From assembly GCF_004403065.1 (NCBI RefSeq), contig NZ_SOHA01000001.1, positions 62,001-126,000 on the forward strand: DNA of 64,000 nucleotides, in the 5' to 3' direction. The position numbers were made by a program, and so were the translations under genes. Positions 27,461 to 36,409 of the stretch are shown here, one piece after another (position 1 is the first letter of the stretch; the number at the start of each line of letters is the position of its first letter). Below the pieces are notes generated by a model, which made no database searches, was not told where the DNA came from, and saw only the letters and a list, made by a program, of their open reading frames with translations. The stretch comes from Cryobacterium cryoconiti (GTDB lineage Bacteria; Actinomycetota; Actinomycetes; Actinomycetales; Microbacteriaceae).

Positions 27461-28656
27461 CGCTGCACGCTGGTTTCTGTTGTCGGCGTCGGCTTGGCGG
27501 CCGGCAGAGTCTGTGCCGGGCTGAACGTCGCGGGCGCGGCTACCTGGGCAAGAAAGGGGGTCCACGGCAGGCTCGAGATGATGCGCGCATAGTCCGCGGG
27601 CCGAGCGCCGTCACTGAGAAAACGCACCAGCGCGGCCGGTGCGACGCCGCGGGCCAGGGCGAGAAAATACTCCGCGGTGCGTTCCGGATGCGCCCGAACG
27701 GCCTGCAGGAAGATGCGATCGAAGGTGCGCCGCACCCGGGGCTCTTCCGGGTGCCCCACTGCCCCCTGGCCGGCAAGCAGGCTCTCCGTACAGAGCCGGG
27801 CCCAGCGCTGAATGCGCAGAAACCCGTAGCCGGAGGCGGCCCGCAGCGCCCCGCCGGCATTGCCGGCGTACACAACCCCGGGTATCGACTCCGCGGTCTG
27901 CTTGCCCAGCCCCATGGCCAGCACACCGCCCTCGGTGCGCACCCGGCGGGCGTCGGCCAGGCCGAGCCCGGTGAGCACCTCGTCGAGCTCGCCGACCAGG
28001 CGCTCCCGCTTGATCGGAGCCATGCCGAAGCGGGTCCATTCCACGATCGCGCGGTTCGGGCCGAGCGGCAGGGTGTAGACGAACCGCAGGCCCTCGGCAT
28101 CCGCGGTGAGCGATCCCATCAGCGTGACCTCTCTCGGATCGAACGGGAACGGATGCTCCCTCTCCAGTTCGAAGCCCACGAAGCTCTGGTACAGCATCGA
28201 CTCGGTGGCCCGTGGCCGGGTGTCGACCACCTGGCGCGCCAGCAGACTGCCTGCGCTCGTCTCGACCCGCACACCGCCGGCGACTGCGGTGACCGTCTCG
28301 GCACTCACTCCGAGGCGCAGATCGACGCGCGATGACAGGGCGATGTCGGCCTGCATGCTCGCGTAGAAATCACGGGCCCGAATGTACTGGTAGGTCAGGC
28401 CGGGCACCTGGTGCCGAAAGGTGCGGCCCGCCGGATCCGAAAAAGTCCAGGTTTTCCAGCTCTGCGAGACCAGATGCGACAGGTCGTTCTGCTCCGGTCG
28501 CCAGAAGCACCAACTGCGGTCGTCCTGGTAGACCGTGCGCGGTTCCAGCACCACGACGCGCAGACCGGAACGTTCTCGTGCCAGACGGGCGGCCAGCGTG
28601 AGCCCGGCCAGTCCACCGCCCAGAATCACCAGGTCAGCGTCCAGCGCAAACGTCAT
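27457..28656 (-). CDS. crtY: Lycopene beta-cyclase (CrtY type)
   Basis: Cyclises both ends of lycopene to give beta-carotene. 399 residues with an N-terminal dinucleotide-binding motif DLVILGGGLAGLTLAARLA, the cyclase motif YQDDRSWCFW, and the C-terminal VVYAGNAGGALRAASGYGFLRIQ typical of FAD-dependent CrtY. This is the single-chain type, unlike the heterodimeric small-subunit cyclases of C50-carotenoid pathways in many related bacteria. AAGGAG precedes ATG 28656. Lycopene synthesis genes (crtE, crtB, crtI) are not in the window. Confidence 0.93.
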   Translation of the reverse strand: MTFALDADLVILGGGLAGLTLAARLARERSGLRVVVLEPRTVYQDDRSWCFWRPEQNDLSHLVSQSWKTWTFSDPAGRTFRHQVPGLTYQYIRARDFYASMQADIALSSRVDLRLGVSAETVTAVAGGVRVETSAGSLLARQVVDTRPRATESMLYQSFVGFELEREHPFPFDPREVTLMGSLTADAEGLRFVYTLPLGPNRAIVEWTRFGMAPIKRERLVGELDEVLTGLGLADARRVRTEGGVLAMGLGKQTAESIPGVVYAGNAGGALRAASGYGFLRIQRWARLCTESLLAGQGAVGHPEEPRVRRTFDRIFLQAVRAHPERTAEYFLALARGVAPAALVRFLSDGARPADYARIISSLPWTPFLAQVAAPATFSPAQTLPAAKPTPTTETSVQR

Positions 28657-28788
28657 CTGTGCTCCTTGCGTTCGATCACATCCGGAGGGCTTACTGGGTA
28701 TTTTCGAACATCCTAGCTGCCCCGGATGTGCATGTTCCGTGCGCTCACCCAGCGTCGAAAACCGGAGCCAACCAGTAGTTTGGAGCCC

Positions 28789-29412
28789 TCAGTGGATGAC
28801 GGCGAGCAGCACGCCGACGGCCACGAAAAGCACGCCGAAGACGCGGTTCAGCATCTGCTGACCCCGAGCGTCGCGGGTGAACCGCTGGAATGAGCGCGCC
28901 GTCCCTGCGAAGAAGAACCACATCACCAGAATGTCGATCACGACGACGGTGGCGGCGACGATCAGGTACTGGAACGGTAGCGGTCGGTCGACCCGGATGA
29001 ACTGGGGGAGAAAGGCCAGGAAGAACACAATCGCCTTGGGGTTCAGGATGTTCACCCACAGCCCGCGCCGGAACATCGACCAGCGGGGCTCATTGCTCAG
29101 CGCGCTGACGCTCTCGGCATCGAGTTGCGGTTTGGCGAGGAACTGACGGATGCCCAGGTAGACCAGGTAGGCGGCACCCGCGTAGCGAATCACGTTGAAC
29201 GCGATCGGCGAACCGGCCACGAGCAGGCCGACGCCGAGCGCCACGATCACGATGTGGACCAGCAGCGCGGCCTGCTGGCCGAGGATGCCCCAGATGGAGC
29301 GGCGGAAGCCCGCGTTCAGAGCGTTGCTCATGGTGTTGATCGCCCCCGCCCCGGGCGTGAAACTGATCAGGGCGCCCGCGCCGACCAGGGCCACCCACAG
29401 GGAGAACTGCAT
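28789..29412 (-). CDS. LysE/RhtB family amino acid exporter
   Basis: 207-residue inner-membrane exporter with about six hydrophobic segments. The family signature near the N-terminus is GAGALISFTPGAGAINTMSNALNAGFRRS, and LNPKAIVFFLAFLPQFI falls in the middle as expected for the fold. Exports an amino acid or derivative, which cannot be specified. ATG 29412 is preceded by GAGGATGG. It ends 133 bases before crtY on the same strand and is probably independent of it. Confidence 0.92.
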   Translation of the reverse strand: MQFSLWVALVGAGALISFTPGAGAINTMSNALNAGFRRSIWGILGQQAALLVHIVIVALGVGLLVAGSPIAFNVIRYAGAAYLVYLGIRQFLAKPQLDAESVSALSNEPRWSMFRRGLWVNILNPKAIVFFLAFLPQFIRVDRPLPFQYLIVAATVVVIDILVMWFFFAGTARSFQRFTRDARGQQMLNRVFGVLFVAVGVLLAVIH

Positions 29413-29463
29413 CGGACCATCCTCGTTTCGTTCGGTTGACGCGCCCGGCAGCGGGCAACGGGG

Positions 29464-30357
29464 TCAGGCAGCTACGCGTTCGGCCTGCTGTCGCTTGCGA
29501 AGGCGCGACACCGCGGCCAGGATGACGACGATGATCAGGCCGAGGATGAGACCGAACACGAGCGACATCGCTGTGTCGGTGACCCAGACGATGACGGGTC
29601 CGGCGGATTCGACCGCATGCGTGACGGCGTGCACGACGTCGTAGGGGCTGCTCCAGATCGTGTCGTTGAGGTTGGCGATCACCAGGTGGCCGCCGACCCA
29701 CAGCATGGCGACCGTGCCGACGATGCTGATCACGCGGAACACGGCCGGCATCGATCGCACGATGCGCGCACCGGTGCGTCGCACGCGTCGTACCGAGTGC
29801 TTCATCAGCGCGAGCCCGATGTCGTCGATCTTGACCAGCAGGGCCACGGTGCCGTAGACGAGCACCGTCATCCCGAGACCGATCACGACCAGGGCGCCGA
29901 GCGTCATCCAGATCCCGAAATCGGGGTCGAGACCCGCCAGTGCGATCAGCATGATCTCCGTGCTCAGGATGAGGTCGGTACGAATGGCGCCGAAGACGAG
30001 TTTGCGCTCGTCCCGAGCTTCGGTCTCGTCAGCGTCGTGATGAACGCCGAACCACTCGGTGACCTTCTCCGCACCCTCGAAGCACAGATAGGTGCCGCCG
30101 ATGATCAGCAGCCACGGCAGCACCCCCGGCGCAAAGGCCGAGAGGAGCAGTGCGAGCGGAATGATGATGACGAACTTGTTGAACACGCTGCCGAGTGCGA
30201 TCCGCCACACGATGGGAAGCTCGCGCGCCGGCGACAGACCCTGAACGTATTGAGGGGTGACGGCCGCGTCGTCGATCACGACGCCCGCGGTCTTGGCGCT
30301 CGCTTTGAGAGCGGCGGTCAAGATGTCATCGACAACGGCGAGCAAGCCGACAGACAT
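29464..30357 (-). CDS. DUF808 membrane protein (YedI family)
   Basis: 297 residues with several membrane segments. The N-terminus MSVGLLAVVDDILTAALKAS, followed by TAGVVIDDAAVTPQYVQGLSPARELPI, is the DUF808 hallmark, and GTYLCFEGAEKV is also conserved. The E. coli homologue YedI has no assigned activity. ATG 30357 follows GAGGAG; an upstream frame to 30417 has no ribosome site. It may share a transcript with lysE, which starts 51 bases beyond its stop. It is divergent from the PadR gene. Confidence 0.9.
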   Translation of the reverse strand: MSVGLLAVVDDILTAALKASAKTAGVVIDDAAVTPQYVQGLSPARELPIVWRIALGSVFNKFVIIIPLALLLSAFAPGVLPWLLIIGGTYLCFEGAEKVTEWFGVHHDADETEARDERKLVFGAIRTDLILSTEIMLIALAGLDPDFGIWMTLGALVVIGLGMTVLVYGTVALLVKIDDIGLALMKHSVRRVRRTGARIVRSMPAVFRVISIVGTVAMLWVGGHLVIANLNDTIWSSPYDVVHAVTHAVESAGPVIVWVTDTAMSLVFGLILGLIIVVILAAVSRLRKRQQAERVAA

Positions 30358-30497
30358 GGGGTTCTCCTCAGAGTCAGGGGCGTCGTCCTGGTGCGAGGCG
30401 ACGACAACGGGGTCCACATTACCGCGTGGCCGGCTGGGTACAGGCGCTTCCCAGACGGCGGAATGAAGATGGAATTTGTTTCGCCATCAGGTTGCGA

Positions 30498-30519
30498 GCG
30501 ATATATCGTTAAGTATCGC
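30498..30519. promoter_or_regulatory. Inverted repeat, candidate PadR operator
   Basis: GCGATA (30498-30503) and TATCGC (30514-30519) form an inverted repeat around an AT-rich centre that also contains CGATATATCG. It lies 36 bases before the PadR start, where an autoregulatory site would be expected. Confidence 0.45.
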
Positions 30520-30554
30520 CGAGTCGTGGTGGCTCGAGCACTGAGGAGGACATC

Positions 30555-31121
30555 ATGAGCGGTTCATTTATGGGTGACGGGTTCGGGGCGCGCCGGGGCG
30601 GTGCCGGCGACGGCTGGCCCAGCGGCATGTGGGACGCGATGGAGCAGCTGCGCGGACAGTTCGACCGCAAGGTCGGCACCCGGATGGCACGCGGGGATGT
30701 GCGTGCGGCGGTGCTGGCGCTGCTCGCCGAGATGCCGATGCACGGCTACCAGATCATCCACGAGATCGAGGAACGCAGCAACGGCACCTGGAAGCCGAGC
30801 CCCGGCTCGGTCTATCCCACGCTTCAGCTGCTCGCCGACGAGGGACTCATCAACGCCGAGGAGTCCAACGGTCGCAAGACCTACTCGCTCACCGACGAGG
30901 GCCGAGGTGTGGCGGATGCCGCGGCAGGTCAGGCGGCCCCGTGGGAGGCCCAGAGCACGCGGGACAGCGGCCGGGCGACCGCGCTGCCCAAGGCCGGCAT
31001 CGACCTGGCCCAGGCCGCAGCCCAGGTCGGGCGCTCCGGCAGCCCGGAGCAGGTGAAGCAGGCCGTCGCCATCCTGGATGAGGCGCGTCGTAAGCTCTAT
31101 TCCATCCTCGCCCAGGACTGA
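30555..31121 (+). CDS. PadR family transcriptional regulator
   Basis: 188 residues. A 47-residue Gly/Arg-rich leader precedes the winged helix: DVRAAVLALLAEMPMHGYQI, then GTWKPSPGSVYPTLQLLADE and NGRKTYSLTDEG, all classic PadR. The C-terminal helical part is the dimerisation arm. PadR proteins usually repress an exporter or enzyme gene and themselves. ATG 30555 has GAGGAGG upstream. Its stop is 37 bases before the AarF-like kinase, a likely co-regulated partner. Confidence 0.92.
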   Translation: MSGSFMGDGFGARRGGAGDGWPSGMWDAMEQLRGQFDRKVGTRMARGDVRAAVLALLAEMPMHGYQIIHEIEERSNGTWKPSPGSVYPTLQLLADEGLINAEESNGRKTYSLTDEGRGVADAAAGQAAPWEAQSTRDSGRATALPKAGIDLAQAAAQVGRSGSPEQVKQAVAILDEARRKLYSILAQD

Positions 31122-31158
31122 CCGAGTGCCCGCAGCACGTCGGCATCAAGGAGAACAG

Positions 31159-32859
31159 ATGACCGACGTCAGGAACATGCGCGCCCGCTCCCGCAGGATC
31201 CTCCGGTTCGCAGCTCGCTATCTGGTGCAGTCCTGGTGGTACGAAGTGTTCCTGCCGCGGGTCGGACTCGCCCGGCTCGCGGCACGATCCAGGCCGGCGC
31301 GCCTGCAACACATTGCGAAGCGCTTCCACGTGCTCGCGGTCGACCTCGGCGGACTCATGATCAAGGTCGGGCAGTTCATGTCGTCGCGCCTCGATGTGCT
31401 GCCGCCAGAGATCACGAAAGAGCTCGAAGGTCTGCAGGACGAGGTGCCGCCGGTGCCCTTCCCGGCGATCCGCGCCCTCGCCGAGGCGGAGCTGGGGGTG
31501 ACCCTCGAGCGTGCGTTCTACTTCATCGATCCGAATCCGCTGGCGGCGGCCTCCCTGGGTCAGGTGCACCGCGCGCGGCTCTCGGCAACGGATGCGGCCG
31601 ACACCGGCCTGCTCGACGTCGTCGTGAAGATTCAGCGGCCGGGCATCGGCGCCATCGTCGACGTCGACCTCAGCGCCCTGCGCCGGGTCGCCCGTTGGCT
31701 CAGCCACGTGCGCCTGGTCTCGGATCGCGTCGACATGCCCGCCCTGGTCGAGGAGTTCGCCTTCACGAGCCTCGAGGAGATCGACTACCTGCACGAGGCG
31801 GCGAGCGCCGAACGATTCGCTCAGGACTTCGCCGACGATGAGCGGGTCAGCGTTCCCGAACTGGTGTGGGAGCGAACCACCCGGCGCGTGCTGACCCTGC
31901 AAGACGTGACCGCCATCAAAATCAACGATGTCGACGCGTTGCGGGCTGCGGGAATCGACCCCTCCGACGTGGCCGACGCTTTCGCATCCGTCATGTTCGA
32001 CCAGCTCTTCGTGAACGGCTACTTCCATGCCGACCCGCACCCCGGCAATATCTTCGTCACGCCGCTCGGCGGCGACGGCGCGACCGGTGGTCGGGCCTGG
32101 AAGTTCACCTTCATCGACTTCGGCATGATGGGCGACGTGCCCGACGCCCTGCGGCAGGGACTCGTGAAGCTGCTCATCGCCGCCGCGGCCCGTGACGGCA
32201 AGGGGATGGTGGACGGCATCCGTGCCGTGGGCGTGCTCCTGCCCTCCGCTGACACCGCGGAACTCGAGCGGGCGATGACGAAACTGTTCGCCCGGTTCGG
32301 CGGGATGGGCTTCGCTGAGTTGCAGGATGTCGACCCGCGCGAGTTCCGCGCCTTCGCCCTCGAGTTCGGTGATGTGGTGCGCTCGCTGCCGTTTCAGCTG
32401 CCGGAGAACTTTCTCCTCATTGTGCGCGCCATGTCGCTGACCTCGGGCATGTGCAGTTCGCTGGACCCGGCCTTCAACATCTGGAATTCCGTCGAGCCGT
32501 ATTCCGCCCAGCTGATCCGCACCGAGGGCGGGAACGTGGTGCAGGCGGTCGCCAAGCAGGCCCTGTCGGCGGCGGGCGTGATCGCGCGGCTGCCCCAGCG
32601 GCTCGACAACCTCACGACACGGTTCGAAGAGGGCGCCGTCTCGGTGCAGACACCGCGGCTCGAACGCCGCCTGGTCGTCCTCGAGCGAACCGGGCGGCAG
32701 ATCATCTCGGCCATCCTCTTCGCCGCCCTGCTCATCGGCGGCATCCTGCTGCGCACCGACGATGCCGCGATCGGAACGGTGCTCGTGGTCGTGTCTGCGC
32801 TCCCGCTGTTGCACGCCCTCTTCGCGGGGATGCTCGCGCGGCGCGGCCCCCTGCCGTAG
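31159..32859 (+). CDS. ABC1/AarF/UbiB atypical kinase family protein
   Basis: 566 residues. The N-terminal KxGQ motif region is GGLMIKVGQFMSSRLDVLPP; the ATP-site Ala-rich loop is NPLAAASLGQVHRA with Lys in VVKIQRPGI. The catalytic loop is GYFHADPHPGNIFV and the metal-binding motif FIDFGMMG. Two C-terminal hydrophobic helices (IISAILFAALLIGGILL and the following segment) anchor it in the membrane, as in UbiB/COQ8. In this phylum it may support menaquinone or other lipid handling; the exact role is unknown. AAGGAGA precedes ATG 31159. Confidence 0.93.
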   Translation: MTDVRNMRARSRRILRFAARYLVQSWWYEVFLPRVGLARLAARSRPARLQHIAKRFHVLAVDLGGLMIKVGQFMSSRLDVLPPEITKELEGLQDEVPPVPFPAIRALAEAELGVTLERAFYFIDPNPLAAASLGQVHRARLSATDAADTGLLDVVVKIQRPGIGAIVDVDLSALRRVARWLSHVRLVSDRVDMPALVEEFAFTSLEEIDYLHEAASAERFAQDFADDERVSVPELVWERTTRRVLTLQDVTAIKINDVDALRAAGIDPSDVADAFASVMFDQLFVNGYFHADPHPGNIFVTPLGGDGATGGRAWKFTFIDFGMMGDVPDALRQGLVKLLIAAAARDGKGMVDGIRAVGVLLPSADTAELERAMTKLFARFGGMGFAELQDVDPREFRAFALEFGDVVRSLPFQLPENFLLIVRAMSLTSGMCSSLDPAFNIWNSVEPYSAQLIRTEGGNVVQAVAKQALSAAGVIARLPQRLDNLTTRFEEGAVSVQTPRLERRLVVLERTGRQIISAILFAALLIGGILLRTDDAAIGTVLVVVSALPLLHALFAGMLARRGPLP

Positions 32860-32899
32860 TCCCGTCCGGGCGGAACACCTCATTCGTTACTGTATTTAT

Positions 32900-33373
32900 A
32901 TGACTAGTCAGCATAAGAAGCAGGATCCGGAGGGGCCGTCGGCCTCGCGGTCACGACGGGCGACCGACGACGAAGACCACGCCACGGAGCGGCGGGAACA
33001 CCTGTGGAGCAGCCGACTGCTTCATCGTGTGGGTGACGCCACCTCGCTGGCCACGGTGGGGCTCGGTGTGGGAGCCGTGACGGCGCTCTGGCTGGTGGGC
33101 GGCTTCTTCGTTGAATTTCCGACGTGGTGGAACAACGTCCTGTACACGGTGACGTCCTCGATCACGCTCGTCATGGTGTTCGTGCTCCAGCACACCCAGG
33201 CCCGGCAGCAGGCCGCGACGCAGCGCAAACTCGACGAGGTGGTGCGAGCACTTCCCACCGCGAACAACCGACTCATTGCCGTCGAGGAGGCCGCCTCCGA
33301 TGGGGAACTGGACGATCTGGCGCACACGAACCTTGATCACCGCAAGGAGGCGGAAACCGAAACCCAGCTATAA
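32900..33373 (+). CDS. Low-affinity iron permease family protein
   Basis: 157 residues. A charged N-terminus of about 45 residues precedes two hydrophobic segments (ATVGLGVGAVTALWLVGGFF and VTSSITLVMVFVLQHTQARQ). The latter with KLDEVVRALPTANNRLIAVE is the Fe_perm family signature. Actual iron transport is not established for the bacterial members. No Shine-Dalgarno sequence precedes ATG 32900. TACTGT at 32888-32893 would start transcription at the ATG itself, so a leaderless mRNA is possible. It follows the aarF-like gene by 40 bases. Confidence 0.82.
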   Translation: MTSQHKKQDPEGPSASRSRRATDDEDHATERREHLWSSRLLHRVGDATSLATVGLGVGAVTALWLVGGFFVEFPTWWNNVLYTVTSSITLVMVFVLQHTQARQQAATQRKLDEVVRALPTANNRLIAVEEAASDGELDDLAHTNLDHRKEAETETQL

Positions 33374-33580
33374 ACCGGGCTTGATCACGTGTTTTTCTCC
33401 GGAGAGCCGGTCGGCCTGACAACTCGTGGCGGCCATTCGGGGGTGGCCGTGCGACACTAAGCTTCTACCCTCACCCAGGCTTTCAGCCTGCGTCCCCATC
33501 AAGTTCGACATCTGCGCCTCCAATTGCGCCCCTGCCGGTGGCGGTGACCCGGTGTGTTATCGACCCGAAGAGGTTTTGAT

Positions 33581-34222
33581 GTGTGGGATTTTCTAGGTGC
33601 TCAGTATGAGCAAATCCTGTTCAGCAGCTGGCAACATTTCAGTCTCGTCGTACAGTGCCTTCTTCTGGCGACGGTCATCGCCGTTGTGCTGGCTGCCCTC
33701 GTCTACCGCAATTCCACGCTGACCGGGATCGCCAACTCGGTATCGGCCATCGGCCTGACCATCCCGTCGTTCGCCTTCATCGGACTCCTCATCGCGCCGC
33801 TCGGCTTCGGCGTCGTTCCGGCCGTCATCGTCGTGGCGTTCTTCGCCACGCTGCCCATCCTGCGGAACGCGGTCGTGGGCCTGTCGGGCATCGCCCCCTC
33901 CATCGTTGAATCCGCCCGCGGGATCGGCATGAGCCGGTTTCGCACGCTGCTTCAGGTGGAACTGCCGATGGCGTGGCCGATCATCCTCACCGGCATCCGG
34001 GTCTCCGCACAGATGGTGATGGGAATCGCAGCGGTCGCCGCGTACTCCCTCGGCCCGGGTCTGGGTGGGTTCATCTTCTCCGGCCTCTCGCGCCTCGGTG
34101 GCGCCAATTCCCTCGAGTCGGTGCTGACCGGCGTCATCGGCGTCGTCGTGCTCGCCCTCATTCTTGATCTCCTTCTCGTCGGCCTCGGCCGCCTGACCAC
34201 ACCTCGAGGTATCCGTGTCTGA
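33581..34222 (+). CDS. Osmoprotectant ABC transporter permease (OpuCB/ProW type)
   Basis: 213-residue inner-membrane permease with about five helices. The EAA-type loop that contacts the ATPase is ARGIGMSRFRTLLQVELPMA. Together with the next three genes it forms a glycine betaine/carnitine/choline importer of the OpuC or OsmU family. GTG 33581 is chosen because GAAGAGG precedes it by 7 nt; a GTG at 33554 also opens the frame. It overlaps the ATPase start by 8 bases. A 207-base gap precedes it. Confidence 0.9.
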   Translation: MWDFLGAQYEQILFSSWQHFSLVVQCLLLATVIAVVLAALVYRNSTLTGIANSVSAIGLTIPSFAFIGLLIAPLGFGVVPAVIVVAFFATLPILRNAVVGLSGIAPSIVESARGIGMSRFRTLLQVELPMAWPIILTGIRVSAQMVMGIAAVAAYSLGPGLGGFIFSGLSRLGGANSLESVLTGVIGVVVLALILDLLLVGLGRLTTPRGIRV

Positions 34223-35579
34223 ACGCATCGCATCCACCCCCGCTGACTCAACCAGCACCGACGGTTCCATCAGCATCTCAACCGGCATCACCGGTGCGAG
34301 CATCCTGTTGGACCATGTCACGAAGCGATTCCCCGGCCAGGCGCGCCCTGCCGTCGACGGTCTCACCATGGAGATCCCGGCCGGCAAGATCGTCATGTTC
34401 GTCGGCCCCTCGGGCTGCGGCAAGACCACGACCCTCAAGATGATCAACCGACTCATCGAACCGACCGAGGGCCGAATCGTCGTCGACGGTGACGACGTGA
34501 CGGATATGAACAGCGACACCCTGCGCCGAGGCATCGGCTATGTCATCCAGGCGGGGGGACTCTTCCCGCACATGACCGTCGCCACCAACATCGGCATCGT
34601 GCCGAAGATGCTCGGCTGGGACAAAGCCCGCATCGCGGCCCGCGTCGACGAACTCCTCGAACTCGTCTCCCTCGACCCGGCGCTCTACCGCGACCGCTAC
34701 CCCAAGGAGCTTTCCGGCGGCCAGCAGCAACGCGTCGGTGTGGCCCGCGCCCTCGCGGCCGACCCACCCATCCTGCTCATGGACGAGCCCTTCGGCGCCG
34801 TCGACCCGATCACCCGACTGCGCCTGCAGGACGAACTGCTCAACATTCAGGAAGAACTGCAGAAGACCATCGTCTGCGTCACCCATGACTTCGATGAGGC
34901 CGTCAAACTCGGCGACTGGATCGCCATCTTCAACGAGGGTGCCCAGCTCGAGCAGTACGACACCCCGGAACGCATCCTCGGCGACCCGGCCAACGAGTTC
35001 GTCGAGAATTTCATCGGCTCCGGCGCCGGCCTCAAACAGCTCACCCTGACCCGGGTGACGGATGTCGCCCTCAGCGACGCCATCACCGGCAACCCCGGAG
35101 AACAGGCAGCGGATGTCCTCGCTCGCATCGTCGAGGCAGGCCACGGTCACGCGGTCATCATCGATGGGCGTCGCCGGCCCATCCAGTGGCTTTCGCGCCG
35201 CAAGCTGGGGCGCCTCGACGTCATCAGCGACGTTCCCGACCCGAAACTCCCGGTGGTGGGCAACCGGTCCACGCTCAATGACGCGCTCGACACGATGCTC
35301 GTCTCGAGCGCCGGGGCCGCACTCGTCACCGGCCGCCGCGACATGTTCAAGGGCGTCATCGACGTGAAGACCGTGATGGACGCCATCACGCGGTCACAGG
35401 CTGCGGCCGTGCTCGTGTCAGACCAGGCGCCGGTCGGCCTGAACACCGGCCTGTTCCAGGCGCAGACGTCTGCGGCCGAGGCTGAAACCAGTGACGCGGT
35501 TCCGAGTGAGACGGCCCCGAGCGCCACGGGCCCGGGCGAGTCCGAGGGCAGCGCCACCGACACGAGGACCGTTCAGTGA
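34215..35579 (+). CDS. Osmoprotectant ABC transporter ATP-binding protein (OpuCA/ProV type)
   Basis: 454 residues. Walker A is [13 protein letters not shown], the signature motif [16 protein letters not shown], and Walker [14 protein letters not shown], with His in CVTHDFDEA. The region after about residue 270 carries a CBS-like portion, which in this family senses ionic strength. The tail (about 430 onward) is low-complexity Ser/Thr/Glu/Gly. It couples ATP hydrolysis to uptake through the two flanking permeases. GTG start at 34215; its stop overlaps the next start by 4 bases (GTGA). Confidence 0.93.
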   Translation: MSERIASTPADSTSTDGSISISTGITGASILLDHVTKRFPGQARPAVDGLTMEIPAGKIVMFVGPSGCGKTTTLKMINRLIEPTEGRIVVDGDDVTDMNSDTLRRGIGYVIQAGGLFPHMTVATNIGIVPKMLGWDKARIAARVDELLELVSLDPALYRDRYPKELSGGQQQRVGVARALAADPPILLMDEPFGAVDPITRLRLQDELLNIQEELQKTIVCVTHDFDEAVKLGDWIAIFNEGAQLEQYDTPERILGDPANEFVENFIGSGAGLKQLTLTRVTDVALSDAITGNPGEQAADVLARIVEAGHGHAVIIDGRRRPIQWLSRRKLGRLDVISDVPDPKLPVVGNRSTLNDALDTMLVSSAGAALVTGRRDMFKGVIDVKTVMDAITRSQAAAVLVSDQAPVGLNTGLFQAQTSAAEAETSDAVPSETAPSATGPGESEGSATDTRTVQ

Positions 35580-36409
35580 ACACCCGCACGAAAGCGGAAG
35601 CCGGCATCGCCGGCGGCGACAGCGCCGTCGAACCGCCGGGCGACCCGGCAGTGCCCGCCATCCCGGTCACGCGTGCCCGGTTGGTCTGGCTGTCCTGGCG
35701 AGGACTGGTCTACCAGCTGGCCGGCATCCTGCTCGCGTTCCTCGCTCTGGTGATCTGGCTGCTGACGGCGAACCTCTCGCCGATCGAGCTCACCACCCTC
35801 GCCCCGTCCGCGCTCTGGATCTACACCCTGGAACACATCCAGCTCACACTGCTCGCCGCGGTGATCGTGTTGGTCATCGCGATTCCGCTCGGGATCGCCC
35901 TGACCCGCAGACCCCTTCGGTTTCTGACCGCTCCCGTGCTCGCGTTCGCCAACGTCGGCCAGGCCGCCCCCGCGATCGGCGTCGTCGTGCTGCTCGCATT
36001 CTGGGTCGGCTTCGGCTTCTGGGCCGCGACACTGAGCCTCGTGCTCTACGCGGTGCTCCCTGTTCTGCGCAACACCATGGTCGGCCTGCAGCAGGTCGAC
36101 GCCCGCCTCGTCGAGGCCGGGCGGGGCATGGGCATGAGCTCCGCCGCCGTGCTGTTTCGCGTGGAACTCCCGCTTGCCGTTCCGGTCATGCTCTCGGGCG
36201 TGCGCACGGCTCTCGTGCTACTGGTCGGAACCGCCGCCCTGGCGACATTCGTCAACGGTGGGGGACTGGGCATCCTGATCACCACGGGCGTGAATCTCAG
36301 CCTCACTCCCGTGCTCGTCACCGGAGCCCTGCTCGTTGCGCTCCTCGCCCTGCTCATCGACTGGATCGGCCGTGTTGTGGAACACATTGCCCGCCCGAAG
36401 GGACTCTAG
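35576..36409 (+). CDS. Osmoprotectant ABC transporter permease (second subunit)
   Basis: 277 residues. After a 35-residue polar leader there are about six membrane helices. The ATPase-contact loop is AGRGMGMSSAAVLFRVELPLA, parallel to that of the first permease, so the pair forms a heterodimeric channel. GTG 35576 overlaps the ATPase stop. Its own TAG is immediately followed by the ATG of the binding protein with no intervening base, implying translational coupling. Confidence 0.92.
   Translation: MNTRTKAEAGIAGGDSAVEPPGDPAVPAIPVTRARLVWLSWRGLVYQLAGILLAFLALVIWLLTANLSPIELTTLAPSALWIYTLEHIQLTLLAAVIVLVIAIPLGIALTRRPLRFLTAPVLAFANVGQAAPAIGVVVLLAFWVGFGFWAATLSLVLYAVLPVLRNTMVGLQQVDARLVEAGRGMGMSSAAVLFRVELPLAVPVMLSGVRTALVLLVGTAALATFVNGGGLGILITTGVNLSLTPVLVTGALLVALLALLIDWIGRVVEHIARPKGL

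Noticed and set aside
30889..32883. 664-codon antisense frame over the aarF-like gene
   Set aside because: No start context or motifs. The sense strand has all ABC1 kinase motifs.
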